NCBI GenBank assembly: GCA_016713625.1
Contig: JADJOT010000001.1
Location: 186,001-250,000 of the forward strand
From: Candidatus Accumulibacter affinis
GTDB lineage: Bacteria; Pseudomonadota; Gammaproteobacteria; Burkholderiales; Rhodocyclaceae
Length of the DNA: 64,000 nucleotides
Direction: 5' to 3'
The notes under the pieces were generated by a model. It searched no databases and was not told where the DNA came from. It saw nothing but the letters and a program-made list of their open reading frames with translations. Each line of letters begins with the position of its first letter. Within the stretch, counting starts at the first letter, position 1. Both the position numbers and the translations under genes were made by a program. Below, piece by piece: positions 25,653-34,614 of the stretch.

Positions 25653-26078
25653 GCGGCACTCCAGAAAGCGCTGCATAAGCCGGTGAGACCGGCGAGACCC
25701 GGGCCATTCAGTTCCACCCGCATCTTCGCGCCGCGCCGGCTCTTCATCTCGATCACGCACTCGCTCAGGAGCTGAGCGCCGGACTCGCGGGCGGACGCAA
25801 TCGTCCATTCGACGAACTGTGTCTCCTTCCTGGCTGCCTGCAGGGTGCTACCGGCTTGCTCCTGCTGGCGCCGCTTCAATCCGCCGTAGTCCAGGTGCAG
25901 TTCCCGTGCGGTGACGTGCAGGCCATGGACACGGGCGATCCCTACCGCCGCCGCCCACAACTCTCGAGGGACGTGCTCGCCCCGTCCCCGTGTTTCGCGC
26001 CAGCGCTTGAAGCGCTCTCCGTACCTGTTCAAGGCTTTCGCCACCCCTTGCTTCCATCACCTTCGCCAGATCGTCCAT
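25649..26078 (-). pseudogene. tnpA: IS66 accessory protein TnpA, frameshifted copy 2
   Basis: It starts as M-D-D-L-A-K-V-M-E-A-R-G-G at 26078. One extra base near 26020 (CGGAGAGC where copy 1 has CGGGAGC) shifts the frame before F-K-R-W-R-E-T. The remainder continues open in the next frame to the overlap with tnpB. Confidence 0.85.
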
Positions 26079-26163
26079 CTGCTGCTCTCCTCTTCGGGTT
26101 GAATTCGCAGCAAACGTTACCAGAGGCGTTCAGAGATTTCATGCAAGCTTGCCGGAGGGACAC

Positions 26164-26434
26164 GGCGTACCTCACGAAACCAAAGCATACGCCATCGCAA
26201 AACCCGTCCAAGCCACTCGAAAAGTCACTTAAAAACAACCGCTTGCAAAATCCGTACCAAATTTGCGAAGTCAGGAGGTTTCAAGATAAATAACCCCTAA
26301 GAGCGCAGATATGACATTTGTGGGGTAGGCGAGGTCAACAGGTTTAAACGAAAAACCCCGCAGAACATGGCGTTCAGCGGGGTCGTCGTTTTTGCGGCAG
26401 AGAGTTTACAGCCGGTGCGCTGGCGGGCCAGAAA
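26164..26434 (+). repeat. ~270-bp dispersed direct repeat, copy B
   Basis: It is homologous to 17024-17292 from GGCGTACCTCAC to GGCGGGCCAGAA, same strand. It starts exactly at the end of transposon copy 2, so the transposon entered at or was joined to the repeat boundary. It is non-coding, with a terminator inside. Confidence 0.8.
26351..26393. terminator. Rho-independent terminator in repeat B
   Basis: Same hairpin as in repeat A: CCCCGCAGAAC at 26356-26366 pairs with GTTCAGCGGGG at 26372-26382, with an A-run before and a T-rich tail after. Confidence 0.8.
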
Positions 26435-26736
26435 GGATGCGAACTCTTGGTACTGATTCGTACCAAGGGCACCCGACGATTCGGGAGCGCGCGCCGCTGA
26501 TTGCCGGCCGCGTGGCGTTACTGTCCAGGCTGTCCTTGCCAAAGCGACCTTGACTGCCCCAACCGACAACCCAATCGTCGCCGTGACGGCGGACTCCTGG
26601 CGGGCTGTGCAGGAGGGGCGACGACTGTCCTACGGCCTCGCGCTTGCCGTTCGCGCTGGTAGAGCCGGTGCTGGCCTGTGTCTTCGGGCCATCGAGGGCG
26701 CCAGATCGTACCTCTGACCTTGCCTGTACCTGCCGC
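26435..26736 (-). other. Gene-poor stretch with possible RCC1-repeat remnant
   Basis: On the minus strand near 26520-26590 one frame reads H-G-D-D-W-V-V-G-W-G-S-Q-G-R-F-G, which resembles an RCC1-type blade. It has no start and soon loses coding character. No intact gene is seen. Confidence 0.25.
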
Positions 26737-28176
26737 CTAGCGGGTCATCAGTTCCGCCTGGTAATTCCAGCCACCGCCCATCGCCCTGGCGAGGTCGATC
26801 AAGGCGAAGCGCACGTCGCGCGCGGCGAGGATCTGCAGGGTCTGCGCCTGCAAGAGCTGGCGTTGCGCGTCGAGTACGTCGATGTAGCCCGAGTAGCCAG
26901 CACGGTAGCGCAGCTCGGCGAGTTCGAGCGCGGTCTTGAGCTTCTGCGCACGTTCGCTCTGCGCGGCAAGCGAGTTGCGGGTCGTGCGGTTGGCGATCAG
27001 CGCGTCACGCGTTTCGCGGAAGGCCGTCTGCACGGTCTGCACGTAGCTCACTACCGCTGCCTCGCGGCGGGCGGTTTCGGCCTGTACGTTGGCCTCGATC
27101 GCCTTCAGTCCGATCAGCGGCTGCAGCAGCGAGGCGCCGATTCCCCAGGCCAGTGCCGGCCCGGAAAAGAGGTCGGCAAGCGCCGTCGACTCGGACCCGT
27201 ACGAAGCGGTCAGCGACAGTGACGGAAAATACTGCGCGCGTGCGGCATCGATGCGCAGGCTGGCCGCCGCAAGCTGCGCTTCGACCTGCTGCACGTCGGG
27301 TCGCCGTTCGAGCAGGTCGGAGGGCAATCCGGACATTACCTCGGGTACCCCGAGCAGGCGCAGCTGCGTGACATCGCGGTCGATCTTCGCGTCGAATACT
27401 GCGCGCGGTGAACGGCCGAGAATTGCTGCCAGGGCTGATTCGTAGGTGCCGACGGCGCGCTCGGCGACCGCCAGGTTGGCGGCGACTGCGGCACGTTCGG
27501 CCTGCGCGCGCTGCAGGTCATAGTCGCCGATGACGCCGGCCTGGTAGAGGTCGAACTGCAGCGCCACCGTCTCGTCGCGCGATTTCAGCGTCTCGCGCAG
27601 CAGCGCCAGCTCGGCGTCGGCAGCGAGCAAGCCGAAGTAGGAACGTGCGGTCTCGGCGGCGACCGCGGTGCGCACGGTCTGGCGCGCATACTCGGTGGCC
27701 AGCAGCTCGCTGCGCGCGGCACTCGCGCCCTGCCGATAGCGTCCCCAGAGGTCAAGCTCGTAGGACGCGCGCAGGCCGGCCAGGTAGTCGTTGTTGGTCG
27801 GATTGAAGCGCTCGGGCAGCGGCTGTGAACCGACCAGCGTCATGCGGTTGCGGCTGGCGTCGGCGCCGAGGTTGACGCTCGGGTAGAGGTAGGACTGGGC
27901 GAGCAAGACGTTCGAGCGCGCCAGGTCGACGCGCACCATTGCCGCCTGCAGGTCGAGGTTGTGGGCGAGCGCCTCGTCGATCAGCGCCGTCAGCGTCGGA
28001 TCGTCAAAGGTCGTCCACCAATGTTCGAGATCCGGAGCGACGCTCGCCGTTGCCGCTGGCAGGTCGAGCAGCGGCGGCGCCGTCGGCGTCGCCTGGCAGG
28101 CGACGAGGGCGAGGGCCGCGACGGTGACCAGCGCGGGCAGCCGACGCGAGCGAAAGAATTGCCAGGGCTCAAGCAT
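26737..28176 (-). CDS. RND efflux outer-membrane lipoprotein (NodT/OprM family)
   Basis: 479 residues with a lipoprotein signal (A-L-A-L-V-A-C, lipobox Cys at about 27). Two OEP repeats follow with the family's long coiled-coil hairpins (W-T-T-F-D-D-P-T-L-T-A-L-I near the start, E-L-R-Y-R-A-G-Y-S-G-Y-I-D-V-L-D-A-Q near the end). It forms the trimeric outer-membrane channel of a tripartite efflux pump. It overlaps the 3' end of the permease gene by 8 bases and is the last gene of the adaptor-permease-channel operon. Substrate unknown. Confidence 0.92.
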   Translation of the reverse strand: MLEPWQFFRSRRLPALVTVAALALVACQATPTAPPLLDLPAATASVAPDLEHWWTTFDDPTLTALIDEALAHNLDLQAAMVRVDLARSNVLLAQSYLYPSVNLGADASRNRMTLVGSQPLPERFNPTNNDYLAGLRASYELDLWGRYRQGASAARSELLATEYARQTVRTAVAAETARSYFGLLAADAELALLRETLKSRDETVALQFDLYQAGVIGDYDLQRAQAERAAVAANLAVAERAVGTYESALAAILGRSPRAVFDAKIDRDVTQLRLLGVPEVMSGLPSDLLERRPDVQQVEAQLAAASLRIDAARAQYFPSLSLTASYGSESTALADLFSGPALAWGIGASLLQPLIGLKAIEANVQAETARREAAVVSYVQTVQTAFRETRDALIANRTTRNSLAAQSERAQKLKTALELAELRYRAGYSGYIDVLDAQRQLLQAQTLQILAARDVRFALIDLARAMGGGWNYQAELMTR

Positions 28177-31100
28177 GGCTACCTCCCTGGCCGGCTGCGG
28201 GCTGCTCCGGGGTCGCTGCCGCAGCGTGGGGTGCGTGCTGCAGGTGCCTTACTTCGTCGAGCAACTCATCATGTGAGCGGGTTTCCCGGATGCGTCGATC
28301 GTAGAGGACCTTGAAGAACAGCGGTACATGGAAGACCGCCAGCAGGGTCGCGGCGATCATTCCACCCATCACGCCGGTACCCACCGAGTGCCGCGCGCCG
28401 GCACCGGCGCCGGTCGAGATGGCCAGCGGCAGGACGCCGAGGATGAACGCCAGCGACGTCATCAGGATCGGCCGGAAGCGCAGCCGCGCCGCCTCGATCG
28501 CCGACGCCGATGCCGACAGGCCCTCGGCGTGTTTCAGCACCGCGTACTCGACGATCAGGATGGCATTTTTCGCCGCCAGGCCGAGCAGGGTGACCAGGCC
28601 GATCTGGAAATAGACATCGTTGGTCAGCGGCGCCGCGTGGAAGAACGGGCCGAGCAGGTTCTTGACCCAGATCGCCAGCAGCGCGCCAAAGGTACCGAAA
28701 GGCAGCGCCAGCAGCACCGACAGCGGCAGCGACCACTTCTCGTACTGTGCGGCGAGGATCAGGAAGACCATCACCACTGCCAGCCCGAGCGCGAAGGTCG
28801 AGGCGCCGCTCGATTTCTTCTCCTGGTACGACGAACCGCCCCAGTCAAAGCTGAAGTCGGGCGGCAGCACCTCCCTGGCGATCGCCTCGACGCGCGCAAT
28901 GCCTTGCCCCGAGCTGATGCCGGGTGCCGTCTGACCGATGATCTTGACTGCCGGCAGGTTGTTGAAACGGTCGAGCGAGTCCGGACCCGAGGAGTGCCTG
29001 ACCTTGACCAGCGCAGCCAGCGGCACCATCTCGCCCTTCTGCGCGCGCACGTAAAGCCCCTCGATGTCGTCTGGCCGCTTGCGATACTCGGGTTCGGCCG
29101 ACATCAGCACCTGCCAGGTGCGGCCGTACTTGTTGAAGTCATTGACGTAATAGGTACCGAGTGTCGACGACAGCGCCGCGAAGACTTCGTCGATCGAGAC
29201 GCCGGCCTGCTTCGCCTTCTCGCGGTCGACGTCGACGAATAGCTGCGGCACGGTGGCGCGCCACAGTGTCTGCGCGCCACCGAGCTGTGGGTCGCTGTTG
29301 GCACGTGCAAGGAATGCCTGCAGCACTTCCTGCAGGCGCTTCGAACCGCCATCGCCCCGATTCTGGATGAAGAACTCGTAGCCGCCGGCGGTACCGAGAC
29401 CGAAGATCGCCGGCGGATTGAAGGCCAGCACCAGCGCTTCCTTGATGCCGGCGGTCTTCATGAACAGTTCGCCAACCAGTTGCTGCGCCGTCGTCGTGCG
29501 CTCGTGCCAGGGCTTTTGCGTCACGAACACGGTCGCCGCGTTGTTGCGGAAGCCGCCGCCGATGAAGTCGAAGCCGGCAAAGGCGACGACATCCTGGTTG
29601 TCGGGGTTGCTGCGCACGACCGCCTCGACCTGCTCGACCACCCGCGTAGTCCGTTCGAGCGTCGCGCCGTCGGGCAGGATCACCGCGCCGATGTAGAAAC
29701 CCTGATCCTCGTCCGGTACCAGGCTGCCTGGTGTCGTTCGCCACAGCAAGACGGTGATCGCCACCATGCAGGTGAACAGCGTCAGCACGATCGCGGCACG
29801 GCGGATTACCCAGACGACGCCGTCGAGGTAGTGCCGGGTGACGCGCGCGAACCAGTCGTTGAACCAGCGAAAGAAACGATTGGGCTCGCGGTGACCGTGC
29901 TTGAGCATGATCACGCACAGCGCCGGCGACAGCGTCAGCGCAACGATGCCCGAGAGCACTACCGAGATCGAGATGGTCACCGCGAACTGCCGGTAGAGCT
30001 CGCCAGTGAGTCCGCCCAGAAAGGCAATCGGCACAAACACCGCCGTCAGTGTCAGGACGATGGCGATGATCGGCCCGGTCACCTCGTGCATCGCCTGCAC
30101 CGCGGCGTCACGCGGCGGCAGGCCGTCTTCGCGCATGATCCGTTCGACGTTCTCGAGCACCACGATGGCGTCGTCGACGACGATACCGATCGCCAGCACC
30201 ATGCCGAACAGGGTCAGCGTGTTGATCGAATAGCCAAGCAGGTAGATGCCGGCGAAGGTGCCGATCAGTGACACGGGAACGGCAGCGAAGGGGATGATGG
30301 CGGCGCGCCAGCTCTGCAAGAACAGGTACACCACCAGGAAGACCAGCAGCATCGCTTCGGTGAGCGTCTTCAGCACCTCCTCGATCGACACCTTGACGAA
30401 GCGCGTCGTGTCGTACGGCACGGCATAGCTCAGGCCCTCGGGAAAGCGCTGCTTGAGCTCGTCGACGGTAGCCTGCACGCTCCTGGCGACATCGAGCGCG
30501 TTGGCGCCGGGCGACAGGAAGATGCCGACCAGCGTCGCCGGCTGGCCGTTGTAGCGGCCGTTGAATTCGTAGTCGCGCGAGCCGAGCTCGACGCGCGCGA
30601 CGTCGGCAAGGCGCACCGTCGAACCGTCGGGGTTGGCGCGGACGATGATCTCGTTGAACTGTGCCGCATCGGCCAGACGCCCTTTGGAGGTGACGGTGTA
30701 CACCAGGTCCTGGCCCTTGCCGATCGGCGCCTGGCCGACCTTGCCAGCGGCAAACTGTGCGTTCTGTTCATTGATCGCGCTGGCGACATCACCCGGCGTG
30801 AGCTTCAGTTGCGCGAGGCGGTCGGGCTTCAGCCAGATGCGCATCGCGTAGTCCTTGGCGCCGAAGATCTGCACATTGGTCGTTCCCGGCAGCCGCTTCA
30901 GACGGTCGAGCACGTTCAGCGTCACGTAGTTCGAGGTGAACAGGTCGTCGTAGCGGCCGTCGGGTGAATAGAAGGCGAGCACCTGCAGGAAAGCTGACGA
31001 GCCGGGCTCGACGGTCACTCCCTGGCGGCGTACTTCCAGCGGCAGCCGCGATTCGACCTGTTTTACGCGGTTGCTGACGTTGACCGCGGCAAGGTCGACG

Positions 31101-31399
31101 TTGGTGCCGATCTCGAAGGTCACCTGAATCTGTGTGACGCCGTTTGACGACGAGTTCGACGACATGTAGATCATGCCGGGAAGGCCGTTGATCGCGTTTT
31201 CGAGCGGCGCGGCGACTGTCGCTTCGAGCACCTCGGCCGAGGCGCCGGGGTAGGTCGCCTGCACGGTGACCACCGGCGGCGCGATTTCCGGATACTGCGC
31301 AATCGGCAACGAGCGCATCGCCGCCAGGCCGGCGACGACCAGCAGCACCGAGATGACCACCGCGAAGATCGGGCGGTCGATGAAGAAGCGCGAGAACAT
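28169..31399 (-). CDS. RND multidrug efflux permease (HAE1 family, AcrB/MexB-like)
   Basis: 1076 residues. It begins M-F-S-R-F-F-I-D-R-P-I-F-A, typical of HAE1 permeases, with 12 membrane helices and two large periplasmic loops. The proton-relay Asp pair is in A-I-G-I-V-V-D-D-A-I-V-V, and F-L-G-G-L-T-G-E-L-Y and V-F-L-I-L-A-A-Q-Y-E are present. It exports drugs or other amphiphiles using the proton gradient, with the neighbouring adaptor and channel. It sits 15 bases downstream of the adaptor gene. The long open frames on the opposite strand are high-GC shadows. Confidence 0.96.
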   Translation of the reverse strand: MFSRFFIDRPIFAVVISVLLVVAGLAAMRSLPIAQYPEIAPPVVTVQATYPGASAEVLEATVAAPLENAINGLPGMIYMSSNSSSNGVTQIQVTFEIGTNVDLAAVNVSNRVKQVESRLPLEVRRQGVTVEPGSSAFLQVLAFYSPDGRYDDLFTSNYVTLNVLDRLKRLPGTTNVQIFGAKDYAMRIWLKPDRLAQLKLTPGDVASAINEQNAQFAAGKVGQAPIGKGQDLVYTVTSKGRLADAAQFNEIIVRANPDGSTVRLADVARVELGSRDYEFNGRYNGQPATLVGIFLSPGANALDVARSVQATVDELKQRFPEGLSYAVPYDTTRFVKVSIEEVLKTLTEAMLLVFLVVYLFLQSWRAAIIPFAAVPVSLIGTFAGIYLLGYSINTLTLFGMVLAIGIVVDDAIVVLENVERIMREDGLPPRDAAVQAMHEVTGPIIAIVLTLTAVFVPIAFLGGLTGELYRQFAVTISISVVLSGIVALTLSPALCVIMLKHGHREPNRFFRWFNDWFARVTRHYLDGVVWVIRRAAIVLTLFTCMVAITVLLWRTTPGSLVPDEDQGFYIGAVILPDGATLERTTRVVEQVEAVVRSNPDNQDVVAFAGFDFIGGGFRNNAATVFVTQKPWHERTTTAQQLVGELFMKTAGIKEALVLAFNPPAIFGLGTAGGYEFFIQNRGDGGSKRLQEVLQAFLARANSDPQLGGAQTLWRATVPQLFVDVDREKAKQAGVSIDEVFAALSSTLGTYYVNDFNKYGRTWQVLMSAEPEYRKRPDDIEGLYVRAQKGEMVPLAALVKVRHSSGPDSLDRFNNLPAVKIIGQTAPGISSGQGIARVEAIAREVLPPDFSFDWGGSSYQEKKSSGASTFALGLAVVMVFLILAAQYEKWSLPLSVLLALPFGTFGALLAIWVKNLLGPFFHAAPLTNDVYFQIGLVTLLGLAAKNAILIVEYAVLKHAEGLSASASAIEAARLRFRPILMTSLAFILGVLPLAISTGAGAGARHSVGTGVMGGMIAATLLAVFHVPLFFKVLYDRRIRETRSHDELLDEVRHLQHAPHAAAATPEQPAAGQGGSHA

Positions 31400-31414
31400 G
31401 GCGGCGTGCTCGAA

Positions 31415-32653
31415 TTATGGTTTGTTGCCGGCGGCTGCCGGTGTTGCGGGGGCAGGCGGCTGGCCGGCGAGGGCGGTCTCGGCAGCCGACTCGGCGACGC
31501 GTACCGGCGAGTTTGGCATCATGATTCGCGCCAGGCCGTCGACGATCACCCGGTCACCGGGAAGCAGTCCCGAGTCGATCAGCCAGACGTTCTTGCCGTC
31601 GCTTTCCGACCAGTCGCCGACGGCCACCGGTCGGGGAACGGCGATGTCCTTGCCGTCCTGGTCCTTGCCGAGCACGTAAACGAACTTGCCCTGCGGCCCT
31701 TCGAGCACCGCCACCTGCGGTACCGCCAGTGCCCCCTGGCGCTGCGCTCCCTTGAGCGTGACGCGCACGAACTGACCCGGCTTCAGCGCCAGGTCGGCGT
31801 TGGCGATTTCGGCGCGCATCTCGTAAGTACCGGTCTGCGGATTGACGCGGCTGTCGGCGAAGTTGATCCTGCCGCTACGCGGGAAGGTCGAGCCGTCGGA
31901 GAGTTTCACGGCAACCTCGAAGGCATGGTTGCGGGGCAGCGTCAGGCGACCCTCGGCCATCGCCTTGTTGAGCCGCAGCTGCTCGTTGTCGGAGACGTTG
32001 AACAGCACCCAGATCGGATCGACCTGCGACACGGTGGTCAGCAGCGTGGTATTGGCGTTCGCCAGGCTGCCTTCGGATTGCTGCGCGCGGCTCGACAGAC
32101 CGTTGATCGGCGCGACGACGCGCGTGTAGGCGAGATTGAGCCTGGCCTCGGTCAGCCTGGCCTGCGCGGCCTTGATCGAAGCGCTGGCGAACTCGGCGGC
32201 GGAAGCGGCATCGTCGGCTTCCTTTTGCCCGATCGCCTTACGTTCGGCGAGCGGCCGCAAGCGCGCCGCCTCGCGGTCAGCTTGCGTCTTCTGCGCCCTG
32301 GCGCGCAGCAGCTCGGCTTCGGCCGACGCCAGTTGTGCCTCGAAGGGCTTCGCGTCGAGCAGGAACAGCGGTTGTCCGGCGCGCACCGCGGCGCCTTCCT
32401 GGTACAGCCTTTTCTCGACGATGCCGGTGACGCGCGCGCGCACCTCTGCATCCTTCGAACCGGCAGTCTGTCCGACATATTCGAAGGTCACCGGGAAGGA
32501 CGCGGGCTGCACGCTGATCGTCGTCACCTCCGGTGGTGGAAAGCCAGCCGTACCGCCTGGCGGCTGCTGCTGTCCGCAGCCGGCAGCGGCAAGCGCACAG
32601 AGCAGGCGCAGCAGTCGAGAAGAAATGGCAAAGCGGGACAACGGCGCAGACAT
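31415..32653 (-). CDS. RND efflux periplasmic adaptor (membrane fusion protein)
   Basis: 412 residues from ATG 32653, which has a perfect AAGGAG ribosome site. It has a lipoprotein-like signal (L-L-C-A-L-A-A-A-G-C), the biotinyl-lipoyl motif around V-R-A-R-V-T-G-I-V-E-K-R, an alpha-hairpin, and a beta-barrel domain (S-R-V-N-P-Q-T-G-T-Y-E-M-R). It bridges permease and channel. The frame can be extended upstream but nothing supports that. A TetR- or LysR-type regulator is not adjacent. Confidence 0.93.
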   Translation of the reverse strand: MSAPLSRFAISSRLLRLLCALAAAGCGQQQPPGGTAGFPPPEVTTISVQPASFPVTFEYVGQTAGSKDAEVRARVTGIVEKRLYQEGAAVRAGQPLFLLDAKPFEAQLASAEAELLRARAQKTQADREAARLRPLAERKAIGQKEADDAASAAEFASASIKAAQARLTEARLNLAYTRVVAPINGLSSRAQQSEGSLANANTTLLTTVSQVDPIWVLFNVSDNEQLRLNKAMAEGRLTLPRNHAFEVAVKLSDGSTFPRSGRINFADSRVNPQTGTYEMRAEIANADLALKPGQFVRVTLKGAQRQGALAVPQVAVLEGPQGKFVYVLGKDQDGKDIAVPRPVAVGDWSESDGKNVWLIDSGLLPGDRVIVDGLARIMMPNSPVRVAESAAETALAGQPPAPATPAAAGNKP

Positions 32654-32957
32654 GGGAACTCCTTGGACACGCGTCGCCGTACGGAGCGACCTGAGAAAGG
32701 GGCGAATTTTACGTACATTCAGGAATGTTTGCATTTCCCATGGGGTCATCGCGCTCTGCCTGACCGATCCTGCGGCTGGCGACCTCGATACGGTGGCAGC
32801 GGTGATGGTCGACCTGCGGATCGCGGGGCGGCTTGCCGCTCGGCTGCTCGTCGCAAGCACTCGTTGCGGCACGCTGGTGATTGCCGCACAATGCAGCAGC
32901 GATGGCTGCCGCATCATCGCCAATTCCCTCGGCTGCGGCATTGGAAGGAGATCGGAT
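32654..32957. promoter_or_regulatory. Divergent promoter region between RND operon and metacaspase
   Basis: About 300 bases with no gene. It must contain the leftward efflux promoter and the rightward metacaspase promoter. No operator or riboswitch was recognised. Confidence 0.4.
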
Positions 32958-33824
32958 ATGGCTGGCAAGAAAGCGCTCTTCGTGGGCATCAACAAATTTG
33001 CAAACTATCCACAGTTCACCCTCAATGGCTGCGTCAATGACGCCAGGGATATGGCTGCTCTATACAAGGACCTGCTCGGTTTCAAGACGACAGAAATGAG
33101 CGTTCTCGCCGACGCGCAGGCGACCAAGGCCAACATCATGGCCAGGTTGAAGGCCATGGTTGCCGACGCCAAAGCCGGCAAGCTTAGCTATCTGGTGTTC
33201 AGTCTCTCCTCGCATGGCACCCAGATGAACGACACCAGTGGCGATGAGCCCGATGGCAAGGACGAGGCCTTCGTTCCCCACGACATTGCCGAAAAGGCTG
33301 GTGGCTGGGACCCTGCCCACATCATCAGCGACGACGAACTGCATGATCTTTTCCAGCAGTTGCCCGCCGGAGTGCTGCTCGAGGTTTACCTTGACACCTG
33401 TCACAGTGGCACGGGGCTGCGCGACGCCGCATTTGGTCTGAACGCCCCGCGACCTCGTTACATCGCGCCGCCCGACCATGAGTTCGGCGAGGAAACCGCA
33501 AAGATGCGGGGATTCACACTCGATCGCCCGGCCGACGTCACCAGGAAGGGAACGGAAACTGCCAGCAAGGCGGCCGTTGCCGGTGCCCATCACGTCTTGT
33601 GGACGGGCTGCAAGGCCAACCAGACCAGTGCCGACGCCTATTTCAACGGGCGCTACAACGGCGCATTCACTTACTATTTCGTCAAGGTGATGCGCGATAC
33701 GCAGAACAAGCTGTCGCGCAAGGAGGTGGTGGCCAAGACGCGGGCCCTGATAAAGACCGGTTTTGCGCAAAACCCGCAGCTGGAAGGCAACGCCACCAAC
33801 CGCACACAGGCGATCGTCTACTGA
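32958..33824 (+). CDS. Type I metacaspase / caspase-like peptidase (C14)
   Basis: 288 residues from ATG 32958, after GGAAGGAG. The p20-like domain starts K-K-A-L-F-V-G-I-N and has the catalytic His in S-S-H-G (His86) and the catalytic Cys in D-T-C-H-S-G (Cys148), so both dyad residues are present. Metacaspases cut after Arg/Lys and usually need calcium. There is no signal peptide, transmembrane helix or extra domain, so it is a minimal cytoplasmic form. The last part (N-G-A-F-T-Y-Y-F-V-K) resembles the p10-like end. It is divergent from the efflux operon and no substrate candidate is adjacent. Confidence 0.9.
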   Translation: MAGKKALFVGINKFANYPQFTLNGCVNDARDMAALYKDLLGFKTTEMSVLADAQATKANIMARLKAMVADAKAGKLSYLVFSLSSHGTQMNDTSGDEPDGKDEAFVPHDIAEKAGGWDPAHIISDDELHDLFQQLPAGVLLEVYLDTCHSGTGLRDAAFGLNAPRPRYIAPPDHEFGEETAKMRGFTLDRPADVTRKGTETASKAAVAGAHHVLWTGCKANQTSADAYFNGRYNGAFTYYFVKVMRDTQNKLSRKEVVAKTRALIKTGFAQNPQLEGNATNRTQAIVY

Positions 33825-33990
33825 TCCGCACTGCGCGGACAACTGATCGAGGGGTTCGCAGGAGCCCCTTCCTTTCTATCTGACGATCAAGAAGGGCATG
33901 CAGCAAGCCGCGGTGCGCGGCAGGGTGTTCAACGCGGCGGGGGCAGGCTATGATCGCCTTCTTCCTGCCTGCCCATTGACTGGAGATGCG

Positions 33991-34590
33991 ATGCGGCCGA
34001 TCCTCAACCTGCTCCTTGCACTGCTCGCACTGCTGGGACCACCAGGCGTGTTTTCTGCCGAGAGTGATCCGCACACCGCGGATCGCCAGGCGTTGATCAA
34101 GGTTTTCCGGGAGATCGAGGCGAGCATCAACGCGCAGGATGTCGAACGGATGCTGGCGCAGATGGCTCCCGAGGCGACGGTTACCTGGCTGAACGGAGAG
34201 GTTTCGCGCGGACACGCCGAGATCAGGGCTTACTACCAACGGATGGTCAAGGGTGAAAAGCGCATCCTGGATCGCTATCTGACGACCGCCAAACTGGGCG
34301 CTTCGGCACGCTTTTTCGGCCACGGCGAAGTTGCCGTCGCCGATGGCACGATGGTGGACGAGTTCTTTCCGGTGGCCAGGGGGCCGTTCACCCTCAACTC
34401 GAACTGGACTTCGACCTCGGCGAAGATCGACGGGCAGTGGAAAGTCGTTTCCATGCACCTGTCGTCGAACGTGTTTACCAATTCACTGATCGCCGAAGCG
34501 AAAGCCGCCATCTGGTGGGCGGCAAGTGGCGCAGCGCTGGCTGGCCTGGTCCTGGGATGGTTGATCGGCAGGATGCGGCGACGCGCCTGA
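33991..34590 (+). CDS. Exported SnoaL/NTF2-like protein with C-terminal membrane anchor
   Basis: 199 residues from ATG 33991 after ACTGGAG. It has a signal peptide (L-L-L-A-L-L-A-L-L-G-P-P-G-V-F-S-A). An NTF2-like domain follows (F-R-E-I-E-A-S-I-N-A-Q-D-V-E-R-M-L, W-L-N-G-E-V-S-R-G, W-K-V-V-S-M-H-L-S). The protein ends with one membrane helix (A-A-S-G-A-A-L-A-G-L-V-L-G-W-L-I-G) and a basic tail. By fold it is a periplasmic, membrane-tethered DUF4440/SnoaL-like protein that may bind a small ligand. No catalytic function can be assigned. Confidence 0.7.
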   Translation: MRPILNLLLALLALLGPPGVFSAESDPHTADRQALIKVFREIEASINAQDVERMLAQMAPEATVTWLNGEVSRGHAEIRAYYQRMVKGEKRILDRYLTTAKLGASARFFGHGEVAVADGTMVDEFFPVARGPFTLNSNWTSTSAKIDGQWKVVSMHLSSNVFTNSLIAEAKAAIWWAASGAALAGLVLGWLIGRMRRRA

Positions 34591-34614
34591 CGCGGCGGCA
34601 TTGGCCGGTTCGCT

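Larger units (their letters stand above)
22627..26163. mobile_element. IS66-like transposon with DruA-like passenger, copy 2 (inverted, decayed)
   Basis: It has the same terminal inverted repeats and gene layout as 12280-15819 but in opposite orientation: druA-like and tnpC on +, tnpB and tnpA on -. It is 3,537 bp. The flanking 8-mers differ (CCGTGATC left, GGCGTACC right), so there is no target duplication. The left flank is inside an IS1595-type transposase and the right flank is the start of dispersed repeat B. This suggests recombination between two separate insertions. Confidence 0.88.

Noticed and set aside
26435..26736. RCC1-repeat gene
   Set aside because: Only one blade-like segment is readable and no start or continued frame exists.
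31406..33040. Long + strand open frames opposite the RND adaptor
   Set aside because: High-GC shadow of real genes; composition Arg/His/Gln-rich and no ribosome site. Same applies to long antisense frames opposite recD2, the RND permease, the ynb-like cluster, fabI and leuA.
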